Assembly: GCA_025084515.1 (NCBI GenBank)
Contig: JAJAGP010000281.1
Span: forward strand, 77,501 to 141,500
Direction of reading: 5' to 3'
DNA: 64,000 nt
Source: Ancistrus triradiatus
Lineage: Eukaryota; Chordata; Actinopteri; Siluriformes; Loricariidae
The notes beneath the pieces are model-generated. The model was not told where the DNA came from. It did not search any database and was given only the letters and a program-made list of their open reading frames with translations. Position numbers and translations under genes: made by a program. Shown here one piece after another: positions 1 through 10,799 of this stretch (position 1 is the first letter of the stretch; each line of letters opens with the position of its first letter).

Positions 1-60
1 GGAAAAAAAAATCAAAGATTGATTTTCTCTATTGCTTTTTTGTCCCGAACATTTTTGGGT

Positions 61-638
61 TACCGTATTTTTCGGACCATAAGGCGCACTTAAAATCCTT
101 TAATTTTCTCAAAAATTGACAGTGAGCCTTAAAATGCGGTGCGTCTAATGTATGAATTAATTCTGGTTGAGCCTTCTGACCTACAACCGATTGTAGATGG
201 TATACGGCGCTCATAAATCTGTCAAAATGTTTTAGCACGGTCTTGGTAGGTTACGAAGCTTAAGGCAAACGTAGTGCGCAGCATAGCGGAGTAATACGGT
301 ATGTGCTTCACCATTACGGTGTGTGCATTCATTCATTTATTTTTCGAAGCGGATTTCAAACTCAACGCTATCAGTCACGCAGTACAACATGGAAATAGAG
401 CAGCTGCGAGAGAATTCAACATTAACGAATCAATGATACGGAAGTGGAGGAAGCAAGACGACGCTCTGCACCGGTAAAGAAGACCAAACTGAGTTTCCGA
501 CGGAACTTTAGAGTTTTGTTTCATTTAATGCGCCTTATAACCCGGTGCACTTTCTGTATGAAAATAGATCCGTTAGCAGTCGATCATTGATATTGCGCCT
601 TATAACCCGGTGCGCTTTATAGATCGGAAAATACGGTA
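61..638 (+). mobile_element. Pogo-like (Tc1/mariner superfamily) non-autonomous element, copy P1
   Basis: Terminal inverted repeats start ccgtatttttcgg and end ccgaaaatacgg-like, flanked by TA. About 365-470 encodes a remnant of a CENP-B/pogo-type helix-turn-helix (AVQHGNRAAAREFNINES-like), broken by stops. There is no catalytic domain, so this is an internally deleted derivative. Confidence 0.75.
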
Positions 639-962
639 CAAAACTACTTTATACTGTAGTCAGGGAAGTTCTCTCTGCATAGTGGTAAAAAATTTACCAA
701 TGTGTCATGAGCATATCTTTAATTCACCTCGTGCATAAAAGTATTTGAAATTTAATTATTAAACTTACCACCATGCTAGATGCATGGCATAATTAAACGT
801 TAAATGAAACATTTGCATAGAATAAACAAGGCAAGTCACCCTACTCCCCTAAGTCAACGCTTGCGTCAGTGCCAAGTAAGGCAAAGAATTCTGCCACACA
901 TTGATCAAATGTTTAACGTTGGTCAAGTGTGAATGTAGTTGCCTTTACCTCCACCTTGGTTA
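639..962. other. Unassigned AT-rich spacer
   Basis: No gene, RNA or recognisable repeat seen. Confidence 0.5.
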
Positions 963-1893
963 CAGTCGTGCTTGAAAATTTGTGAACACTTTAGAATGTT
1001 TTATATTTCTGCATAAATATGACCTAAAACATCAGATTTTCACACAAAACTTAAAAGTAGATCGAGAACCCAGTTAAACAAATGAGACAAATATTTTACT
1101 TGGTCATTTATTTATTGAGGAAAATGATCCTACGTTACATATTAGTGAGTGACAAGTATGTGAACCTCTAGGATTAGCAGTGAATTTGAAGGTAAGTCAG
1201 GTGTTTTAGATCAATGGGATGTCAATCAGTTGTGATTGGGCACCCTGTTTTATTTACAGAACAGGGATCTATCAAAGTCTGCTCTTCACAACACGTTTGC
1301 GGAAGTGTATCATAGCACGAACAAAGGAGATTTCTGAAAACCTGTTGTTGATGGTCATCAGACTGGAAAAGGTTACAAAACCATCTCTAAAAAGTTTGGA
1401 CTCCACCAATCCAGTCGGACAGATTGTGTACAAATGGAAGAAATTCAAGACCATTGTTACCCTCCCAGGAGTGGTCGACCCAGAAAGATCACTCCAAGAG
1501 CAAGGCGTGTAGTAGTTGGCGAGGTCACAAAGGACCCCAGGGTAACTTCTAAGCAACTGAAGGCCTCTCTCACATTGGGTGATGTTCATGAGTCCACCAG
1601 CAGAAGAGCACTGAAAAACAATGGTGTGCGTGGCAGGGTTGCAAGGAGAAAGCCGCTGTTCTCCAAAAAGAACATTGCTGCTTGTCTGTAGTTTGCTAAA
1701 GATCACATGGACAAACCAAAAGGCTATTGCAAGAATGTTTTGTGGGTGGATGAGACCAAAATAGAACATGTTGCTTTAAAAGAAAAGCGTTATGTTTGGA
1801 GAAAGGAAAACACTGCATTCCAGCAAATTATTCCATCTCTGAAACGTGGTGATGGTAGTAGTGTCATGGTTTGGGCTTGTTTTGCTGCATCTT
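963..1893 (+). mobile_element. Tc1-like family A, copy A1, 3'-truncated
   Basis: The 5' inverted repeat (cagtcgtgcttgaaaatttg) follows TA. Transposase pieces occupy 1219-1904 in three frames: a paired-type DNA-binding region (RKITPRARRVVVGEVTKDPR), then a DETKIE catalytic-type region. Homology stops after MVWACFAAS near 1893, so the last third of the transposase and the 3' repeat are missing. Frameshifts and a stop near 1690 make it dead. Confidence 0.85.
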
Positions 1894-2756
1894 TTTCTGA
1901 GTGATAGTGTTTTGGTCTTGGGTACGCTCTCTTTTTGTTGACACGCACAAAGCTGTACAGACGTCCATAGAATGTTGCAATCACATGACTTAAAATTTGG
2001 TGTAAATCTGATGAAGCATGTATGAGTTGTGAGTAATTTAAGCTCGGTATGATGGATATACATGTGGCGGCCATGTTGTTTATATGTCATGTTTTTGATG
2101 ATTATGAAGCGGTATGCTCTGCTGATTATTGTGACACCAAATATGTGAGAACCGTATTTTTCGGACCACAAGGCACACTTAAAATCCTTTAACTTTGAAG
2201 AGTTTAATGTACGTGTAACAACGGACCGATCGGATTTAAGCATCAATACAGCAAGCAAGCAGCAAAGAACTCTGGTTTTAGAAGGGAATTTAATTGTGAA
2301 CTTCAATGTATATCAGACAAGTTATATTTACAATACAGGCTGAACAAATAATAAATATAATGTATAGTAAATATGTTAATAACTTTACGTCACATCTCCG
2401 AAATCGTCTGAGCAGTTTTTTATGTAAGCTGTATCTTGACTGATAAACTGACCGCTTAGTTGAATTTTAAAGAACTACATTCTCGCCTAAAAAACTTAGA
2501 ACTTCATTTCGTGACACAATAACAGTATGACTTTAGACATTCCACATCCACTTGGGAATCCTGTCATTCGCCATTACCAAGTCTGCTCTGATGCATCCTC
2601 GGTAATATGGCTGGATCGAGAACACATCTGGGGATTTGGAGCGTACTTTGTTAGATGCGAACTTAGAAATGCAACAGTATTTGGGCTGCGACTGATGACG
2701 TTTCACATGTCCACGACAGCACAAGCACAGAGAAGTATGCATATTGACAAACGGCC
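1894..2756. other. Unclassified repeat-like sequence
   Basis: Includes phrasing such as acatgacttaaaatttggtg that resembles the composite repeat downstream. A lone pogo-like end lies at 2151-2200. No gene seen. Confidence 0.4.
2151..2200 (+). mobile_element. Pogo-like end fragment, copy P2
   Basis: Accgtatttttcggaccaca followed by the shared aaaatcctttaac block of copy P1. No matching second end is nearby. Confidence 0.55.
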
Positions 2757-2896
2757 AATGACTACAGCCGATTTTCGGCGTACATACTCGGTCCCTGATG
2801 CACGTCGCAGGGGCACGCACCGTCGCAACACACTCGCAGTTTCTGCAGGAACTGCACTTTCTAGTTAGTGTGGTTGCTTATATTGAAATCCGAAAG

Positions 2897-2921
2897 TATT
2901 ATTATTATTATTATTATTATT
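2897..2921. repeat. (ATT)n microsatellite
   Basis: Eight or so uninterrupted att units right after the first boundary module; a shorter one at 6004-6019 sits in the equivalent place. Confidence 0.9.
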
Positions 2922-3099
2922 CCACGATTTTCGAAGCATTTCAACTGCCGCAACTTTGAAGATATGGACCCCGTTCCAGCGTCATTGCGTTGGGTCTGGT
3001 CGGCAATGGTGTGCTTGTATAGGGCTAACTGGTCGGATTTTGGGGGGCCCCGCATGGGCCCCGCAAAGTCCGAATTTTCCCATAGGAAATGAAGGGGCC

Positions 3100-3600
3100 A
3101 AAAGTTAATGAATCATAACTCAGTCAGTTTTCGACCTACTGCCACGAAATTCGGCAAGCTTCATCCCAGGAGCAATCTGAGGTGATATGTGATGCCCATG
3201 GGGCCCCTATGGACCCCGGGCTGGCACTAGGGCCCCTGGGGTGGCCAATGACTGTAACTCAGTCAGTTTTCAACCTACGGCCACGACATTTGTCAGGCTT
3301 GGTCCCGGGTGCAATCTGAGATATGTGATGCCCATGGGGCCCCTGGTGGGCCACTTACCATAACTCAGTCAGTTTTCGACGTACTGCTATGAAATTTGGC
3401 AGGCTTGATCCCGGGTGCAATCTGAGGTGATATGTGATGCCCGTGGGGCCCCTGTCGAAACCGACTTGGCATTGGGGCCCCTGGTGGGCCAATGACTATA
3501 ACTCAGTCAGTTTTTGACCTATGGCCACGAAATTCGGCAAGTTTGGTCCTGGAGGCACCCTGGAGTGATGTGATGCCTTTTGAGCCCATTAGGTACACTA
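3100..3600. repeat. 138-bp tandem array 1
   Basis: About four monomers. Phase marker cagtcagtttt lies near 3121, 3260, 3367 and 3504. The monomer also carries ggcaggcttg, gggtgcaatctgaggtga and a GC-rich gatgcccatggggcccc segment. Confidence 0.8.
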
Positions 3601-3668
3601 AGGGTCGGCCATTGCAGTGTGGCAATCACACTCGCAATTTCTTCAGGAAATACCCCTGTCTAGTTATT

Positions 3669-3692
3669 AGTGTGTTGCGCAAGCAACACACT
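3669..3692. repeat. Perfect 10-bp inverted repeat with 4-bp loop
   Basis: agtgtgttgc / gcaacacact around gcaa. It lies at the array-core junction and may be a small hairpin or an old element end. Confidence 0.6.
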
Positions 3693-3737
3693 ATTGTTCT
3701 TCGTCTTATTATTAGTGTGTCGCACAAGCTTCCGGAG

Positions 3738-4752
3738 AAGTGTGCTTGTCGATTAGCGAAGAGAAATGTTGCATTCGCATGCTACACTCGCATTTGTGCG
3801 AAAAAACGTCCCATTCACTTGAATGGGATTTTTTTTTTAAACTGCCGTAACTCGGTCAATTTTTGAGCATGATCGGACCTGGGTTTTCCGAGACCCATCA
3901 TCTCAAGTTTCGGACAGATATCACTCTTTCAAAATCACTCCCATTCATTGAATAGGGCAGAAGCTAGAGTGTGCACTCTAGATTTCAGGGAAAATCGATT
4001 AATTCACTTTTTCACTTTACAAACTTCTCTAAAATCCTGATACTTTCACCTAGAAACTCCATTTAAACTGCTACTTTCCCTTCATAATTCATCAAAAGAT
4101 TGCATCGCTAAAGAAATTATTTTTCGAGTTATGATGATTTGTTCGAGACTAGGGACTGAAACTTCCCTCATTGACAGCCATGTTAATTTTTGAAACTTCG
4201 TGGAGGCTTTTTCCAAAGTTTCATTTGTGTTCAACCTGTCATAACTTTTAGGCTTTTTTGTCAATCCACACCATTTTATATCGTAGCGATCAGCATTGGT
4301 CCTCTCTCGCACAAACTTTTCAGATAATTGATGGGTTACATATTTTTTGAGTTATGACCATTTGTTTGAGAGGTGCAAAATCGCTTAAGTCACTCTGTGC
4401 TCTTTTTGTCACTGTTTTCCGTTCGTTCTGTTCGATTCAAACACACAGGCCACGCCCACATACGGAGAGCACATCGCAATGAAAGATGGATTCTTTTTAC
4501 TTAGATTTGCAACAACATGTTTAATACGAAGGCTTGATCATTACTGTAAAATATTGTAATTAATTAAACAGTCCAAACCTTTAAGTCAGGGTAAACATCA
4601 CTTGTAATCCACACGAGCACAGAGTAAAACATGGCCGGCACAGCCGGAAACGGTCAATTCACTATTGTTCACTACACACTAGCTACCTTCTGCACTCTTA
4701 AAGGGCCAGACAGCTCTTATGTAAATCGCATTACAAGACAATTATTTTCATC
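3738..4752. repeat. Composite repeat core, copy 1
   Basis: Matches 6110-7311 nearly throughout: gagaagtgtgcttgtcgat, gggcagaagctagagtgtgc, gagttatgaccatttg and taatacgaaggcttgatcat are shared. It contains the subrepeat ctagaaactccatttaaac at about 4047. It lacks roughly 200 bp that copy 2 has. Confidence 0.75.
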
Positions 4753-5260
4753 TAGAAACTCCATTTAAACTTCAAATGGTAGAGATACTTCCCCTTAATG
4801 ACACATCAAAGTATCTCATCGTTCAACAAATTTTTTTTCGAGTTATGACGGTTTGTTCGGGACTAGGTATTGATTTTCCTCCCATTATAATTGCTTCAAC
4901 TCTGATTTGTCTTTTTCTAAATTTTCATGTGTTTTTAACTTGTCAAGGGGTTCTATCCCACGCAATCTTTACAGAAAAGCGATCGGTTAATTATTTTTGG
5001 AGTTATGACCGTTTGTTTGAGAGGTCTGAAACTGAGATTTTACATGAAACATATGGCTGTGTAGATTTGAAATGTAACTGTCATTGTCTGTCCCTCTGTC
5101 TCTCTCTCACACACTCACACACACACACACACACACGCACATGCAGGTCACGCCCACACACAGAGCAGCTGTCATTCACACAGAATGGCTTGGATCAGTT
5201 CTTCTGACATGTATGAGAGCCATTGTTTGCATAGTAGCACAGAGGTACCTGGCAGGACAG
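4753..5260. repeat. Extra partial core subrepeat plus unique linker
   Basis: A third, diverged copy of the subrepeat (tctagaaactccatttaaac, then ggtagagatacttcccct) runs into an (AC)n tract and a linker (cattgtttgcatagtagcac) that recurs at about 7453. Confidence 0.6.
5108..5140. repeat. (AC)n microsatellite
   Basis: An interrupted CA-repeat tract inside the composite repeat. Confidence 0.9.
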
Positions 5261-5880
5261 TTCTCAACCTACGGCCACGAAATTTGGCAGGGTTAATCAC
5301 GGCTGCAATCTGAGGTGACATGTGATGCCCATGGGACCCCTGTGGACCCCGACTGGGCACTGGGACCCCTGGCGGGCCAATGACTGGAACTCAGTCAGTT
5401 TTTGACCTACGGCCACAAAATTTGGCAGGCTTCGTCCCGGGTGCAATCTGAGATGACGTGTGATGCCCATGGGACCCCTGTGGACCCCGACTGGGTACTG
5501 GGGCCTTTTGCGGGCCATTGGCTGTAACTTAGTCAGTTATTGACCTATGGCCACAAAATTCAGCAGGCTTGGTCCCAGGTGCAATCTGAGGTAACGCATG
5601 ATGCCCATGGGGTCCATGAGGACCCCGACTGGGCACTGGGACCCCTGGCGGGCCAATGGCTGTAACTTAGTCAGTTATTGACCTATGGCCACATCATTCA
5701 GCAGGCTTGGTCCTGGGTGTAATCTGAGGTGACGTGTGATGCCCATGGGACCCTGGTGGACCCCGGCTAGTCACTGGGGCCCCTAGCGGGCCAATGACCA
5801 TAACCCAGTCAGTTTTCGACCTATGGCCACGAAATTTGGCAGGCTTGGTCTCGGGTGCAATCTGAGGTAACATGTCATAC
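5260..5880. repeat. 138-bp tandem array 2
   Basis: Phase markers at about 5391, 5529, 5667 and 5805 give a period of 138 bp. The minus strand is open for up to 91 codons because 138 is a multiple of three. I read no known domain in it. Confidence 0.85.
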
Positions 5881-6109
5881 CCTGAGGTGACTACAATGAC
5901 TACAGTCAGCTTTCGACCTACATACTCGGTCCCTGATGCACAAGGCCGGGGCATGCACCGCCGCAACACACTCGCAGTTTCTGCAGGAACTGCACTTTAT
6001 AGTTGTTATTATTATTATTTTAATTATTTCACCTGATTTTTGGTTCGTATCTCCTCCTACAGTTTTCGAGATATCGACACGGGACAAACACCAAAACGTC
6101 CGGCATTTT

Positions 6110-7311
6110 CAGGAGAAGTGTGCTTGTCGATAGCTAAGAGAAATGTTGCATTCGCACGCTACTCTCGCATTTGTGTCCCATTCACTTGCATGGCATTTTT
6201 TTTAATACTGCCCTAACTCTGTCAATTTTGGAGTTACAAACACGAAACTCTGCATGGTCGGACCTGGGTTCACCATGACCCCTCATCTCAAGTTTCTCAC
6301 AGATTGCACTCTTTGAACACTTTCTATCACTCTTTAAAAATCACTCCATTCATTGAATAGGGCAGAAGCTAGAGTGTGCACTCTAGATTTCAGGGAAAAT
6401 CGATTAATTCACTTTTTTAATGAACAAACGTCTGTAAACTTCTGACACTTTCACCTAGAAACTCCATTTAAACTGCAAATGGTAGAGATACTTCCCCTTC
6501 ATAACTCATCAAAAGATGGCATCGCCAAACAAATTACATCACGATTTGTTCGAGACTAGGGACTGAAACTTCCCTCATTGACAGCCATGTTAAATTTCGG
6601 AACGGCGAGGCGCCTTTTTTCAAAGTTTCATTTGTGTTTAACCTGTCATAACTTTGAGCCTTTTTTGTCAATCCACATCATCTTATATCATAGCGATCAG
6701 CAAGGGGTCCTCTCTCAAACAAACTTTTCAGATAATTGATTGGTTACATATTTTTTGAGTTATGACCATTTCTTTGAGAGGTCCAAAACCGCTTGAAACA
6801 CGTACTTTCACTCAGTCTTTTCGCGGAACAAACGTGTGTAAAATCATTATACTTTCACCTACAAACTCCATTTAAATTTCAAATGGTAGCCATACTTCCC
6901 CTTCATCATACATCCAAATATCTCGACAAATTACTTCTCCAGTTATGACCGTTTGTTTGACAGCTCTCACATGAAAGAAGGCACAGCACACAAGGGGCTC
7001 GTTTCACAGACACACGCAGGCCACGCCCACACATGGAGAGCACATCGCAATGAATGACAGATTCTTTGAACTTACATTTGCATCAATATGCTTAATACGA
7101 AGGCTTGATCATTACTGTAAAATATTGTAATTAATTAAACAGTCCAAACCTTTAAGTCGGGTTAAACATCACTTGTAATCATGAGTAAAACATGGCCGGT
7201 ACAGTGGAAATGGTCAATCCACTACTGTTCACTACACACTAGCTCACTCCTACACTCTTAAAGGGCCAGACAGCTCTTATGTAAATCGCATTACATGACA
7301 ATTACTTCATG
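6110..7311. repeat. Composite repeat core, copy 2
   Basis: Second copy of the AT-rich core, longer than copy 1 because the ctagaaactccatttaaac-type subrepeat occurs twice (about 6449 and 6851). It ends in the shared block gggccagacagctcttatgt. Confidence 0.75.
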
Positions 7312-7499
7312 GCTTTACTAAATCGGCATGAAAGAACAATATATAGACATTCATTTTTAATGCAGTAAAGATGACACTACGGCCGTTTCTCAATACCAAG
7401 TATGCCAACTTCGGACATGTATACTTCCTAACTCTGGAGTAGGAACTTACATTGTTTGCATACTACAACAGAGGGCACAGAGGCACCTGGCAGGACAGT

Positions 7500-8330
7500 G
7501 TTCGCCGTACAGCCATGGCCCGGGTGCAATCTAAGATGACGTGATGCCCATAGGACCCCTGTGGACCCCGGCTGGGTACTGGGGCCCCTTGTAGGCCAAT
7601 GACAGCAACTCGGTCAGTTTTCAACCTATTGCCACAAAATTCAGCAGGCTTGGTCCCGGGTGCAATCTGAGGTGACATGTGACGCCCATAACGCCCCAGA
7701 GAACCCGGCTGGGCACTGGGGCCCCTGGTGGGCCAATGACCGTAACTCAGTCAGTTTTCGACCTACGGCCAGGAAATTGGGCAGGCTTGGTCCCGGGTGA
7801 AATCTGAGGTGATGAGATGCCCATGGGACCCAGTCTGGACACTGGGGCCCCAAGCGGGCTTATGACCGTAACTCGGTCAGTTTTCAACCTACAGCCACAA
7901 ACTTCAGCATGCTTGGTCCCGAGTGCAATCTGACGTGACTTGTGATGCCCATGGGTCCTTTGAGGACCATGGCTGGGCACTAGGGTCCCTAAAGGGGCCA
8001 GTGACGGTAACTCAGTCAGTTATTGATCTATGGCCACAAAATTTGGCAGGCTTGGTCCCGGGTGCAATCTGAGGTAACATGTCATGCCCTTGGGGCCACT
8101 GAGGCCCCAGGATCGGCACTGGGGCACCTGGCACCTGATTTGCAATGTACATCAACGAAATTCAGCAGGCTTGAAACCGGGTGCAATCTGAGGTGACATG
8201 TCATGCTTTTGCTGTCCTTGAGGTTTCCGGATGGCCTCTGGTTCCTCTGGAAGGTCTGTGAATGTAATTCAGTCAGTTTAGACCTAACGTTTTGTATTTC
8301 AGCAGGCTTTGTCCCTTGTGCACCCTGTGG
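7500..8330. repeat. 138-bp tandem array 3
   Basis: About six monomers of the same unit, more diverged toward 8330, ending at the third boundary module. Confidence 0.8.
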
Positions 8331-8437
8331 TTACTACAATGACTACAGTCGGCTTTCGACCTACATACTCGGTCCCTTATGCACGTCGCAGGGGCACGCA
8401 CCGCCGCAACACACTCGCAGTTCTAGTTTTAATTGTT

Positions 8438-9308
8438 AGTTTTAGCGTAGTTTTGCTTGATGAAAACTAAAATAATGTTTAGCTTTAATCAAGTGTATTT
8501 TTTTTTTACCCTAATTAACCATGCTGCTAGTATAGGTTTTACTATTTTAGATGGATTATTTGTTAATAAAATAACAGTTTAATAGGTAAATTGATGGAAA
8601 ATAAAAATATCCAAAATTATGGAATCAATGTGGCCATGTTATTCTCAAATACTTTTTACAATTATTTATCAACAAGTTGACAATTTTACTGAGATGATTG
8701 TTTGTCTTAAGTAGTGCATTGTGTTTGTTCAATATTGTTTCATTTGGATTTAACATTGCTTTGTTTATAACTGTTGCATAAAGGGTTAGAAGAATAATAT
8801 ATTCAACAGAGAGGCTACAATGCGGTAAATGTTAAATCTACTTATTTAAAAACAAAGAGAATGAAGATCATGTTTACTTACTAACGTTTAGAATAGCAGT
8901 ACCAAATGTAAAACATGTTACGTTTTAGAGACTCTGCCATAATTTTCCATAGACCTAAATAAGACATACTGTCAACATTTTTTTCTGTTGAATGTGAACT
9001 TCTCCCTTGTGCTGTTTGTGGTTTTTATCTTTTACTCATTCTTGCTCCAATTAACAACATGATTAAGGCTTGAAACAAATGAGAACACAATTAACCTGCT
9101 AGCTCAAGTGCAGTATGACCCAAACGTGCAATCTAATGATATAGGACTGCACATGTGCCTTATTAACATTAATCAACACTAAACACAAAACATATAAAAC
9201 TAAAGGCAAAGTTAAGATTGTTAACATTTGTTGCATGCACAACCTGCTTCGGTAAAGTTTGGGAAATTTGAGTACCAAACATCTCTTTTTCCAATTAATT
9301 TTATGTCT
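8438..9308. other. AT-rich spacer
   Basis: No gene or recognisable repeat; short A/T runs only. Confidence 0.5.
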
Positions 9309-9309
9309 C

Positions 9310-9330
9310 TCACACACACACACACACACA
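9310..9330. repeat. (CA)n microsatellite at a Tc1-like end
   Basis: It abuts the left inverted repeat of copy B1; a TG-rich tract (about 13437-13466) abuts the right one. Confidence 0.85.
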
Positions 9331-9971
9331 GTGGGGCAAAAAAGTATTTGGTCAGCCACTGATTGTGCAAGTTTTCCTACTTCAAAAGATGAGAGGTCTG
9401 TAATTTTCATCATTGGTACACTTCAAATATCAGAGGCAAAATGAGAAAAATCCAGGTAATCACACTGATTTTAAGAATTTAATTGTAAATCATGATGGAA
9501 AATAAGTATTTCTTCACCAACAAACAAGCAAGCTTTCTGGCCCTCTCACTGTACCAACTTCTTCAGAAGCTTTTCTGTTCTCCACTTGTTTACCTGTATT
9601 AATGGCACCTGTTTGACCTCGTTATCTGTATAAAAGACACCTGTTCACAGTCTCAAACAGTCAGACTCAACCATGGCCAAGACCAAAGAGTTGTCCAAGG
9701 ACACTAGGAAGAAAATTGTAGACCTTCACCAGGCTGGGAAGAGTTAATCTACAATAGGCTAGCAGGTTGGTGTGGATAAATCAACTGTGGGAGCAATTGT
9801 AAGAAAATGGAAGACATGCAAGACCATTGATAACACTATGTAACACAAGTTTTGTTCCCAGCTTTTTAATGTTATATTCCAATTGCTTATGTCTAAAACA
9901 AATTAAAAATTGCTTACATTCATCATAAACTTCGCTTTTGTGACCACGGCAACGAAAATTATGAATTTTTA

Positions 9972-10279
9972 TTATAGAAACAGGTCACCAACAGGCATGC
10001 CGAAGTATGCTTTGTAGGCCTCAAACATCTTAGCAGATGCTTCCACAGAGTACTTTTTCACTCTTGTCTTTATAAAATGGCCGCATACATAGCAAAATGC
10101 GTCTGCTGGATGTATGCAACCTCTTGATGCCATCTAAATTGACTAAGTTGCTGTGTACTGTAAGGAAAAAGGATGTCTCTCCAAACTCGAAAAAATGGTT
10201 TCATGCAGTTATCAAAGTAACAAGAGTGTGGTACTGAGGATTCAGCAGAGCAAGACCGATCAACCGGGTAGCGAGACAC
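9972..10279 (-). pseudogene. Decayed transposon-associated ORF fragment
   Basis: The minus strand reads HQEVAYIQQTHFAMYAAIL from 10279, then after one frameshift ASAKMFEAYKAYFGMPVGD, ending at a stop at 9972. It looks like the tail of a protein I have seen near fish and arthropod transposons but cannot name. It lies inside the CACTA-like element and could be its own gene. Confidence 0.4.
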
Positions 10280-10799
10280 ACAATATATAATTTGAAAGTA
10301 GTGGTCCTTCCTAAGCTCCTCCTGTAATGGGTGTGGGGGTGAAGGGTGCCCCCCCCCCCATGAATACTGTTGTTATCAGATCTGAATAGAGAATGAATTA
10401 CACCTGTCTGTCTAGGTCAGTTCCCCTTTGTCTGTGATGGCTGTTGCCCACTTACTATGCAATCCCAATCAATTAGATCATGTCTCTCCGTCTCTCAGGA
10501 AGGGCTATAGTGGCCCTATAGAACTGTAGTTATACAGCTACCTACAATTCTGTACAGTCCTAGAAAGTTCTAGATAATTCTGGACAGTTCTAGAAACTTC
10601 TTGATAGTTCTCACAATTCTTAAGTATCTTGAAATGTGGCGAATATCCTTAAAAATAGATCAATTTCAAAATATCATTGTGCTGACCACAAAAGCAAAGT
10701 TTACAGGGAATAATAACTTTTTTCTATTCATTTAGGGTACAAACAATCAGGGAAAACACACTTCTAAAAACTGGAACAACAATCTTTTTGAAAAATTGT

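Larger units (their letters stand above)
2757..8437. repeat. Composite repeat: alternating 138-bp arrays and duplicated AT-rich core
   Basis: A boundary module of about 110 bp (tactcggtccctgatgcacg ... cgcagtttctgcaggaac) occurs at 2757-2870, 5887-6003 and 8338-8430, so the region is about two tandem composite units of 3.1 and 2.45 kb. Each unit joins a GC-rich array of about 138-bp monomers to an AT-rich core. (TTA)n follows the first two boundary modules. I do not recognise the family. Confidence 0.7.

Noticed and set aside
4776..5207. 143-residue open frame in the composite repeat
   Set aside because: It crosses an (AC)n tract and a repeat subunit; no domain, and the other core copies do not keep it open.
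2757..8437. CRISPR-like array because of regular repeats
   Set aside because: Units are contiguous 138-bp monomers without unique spacers, in a vertebrate genome.
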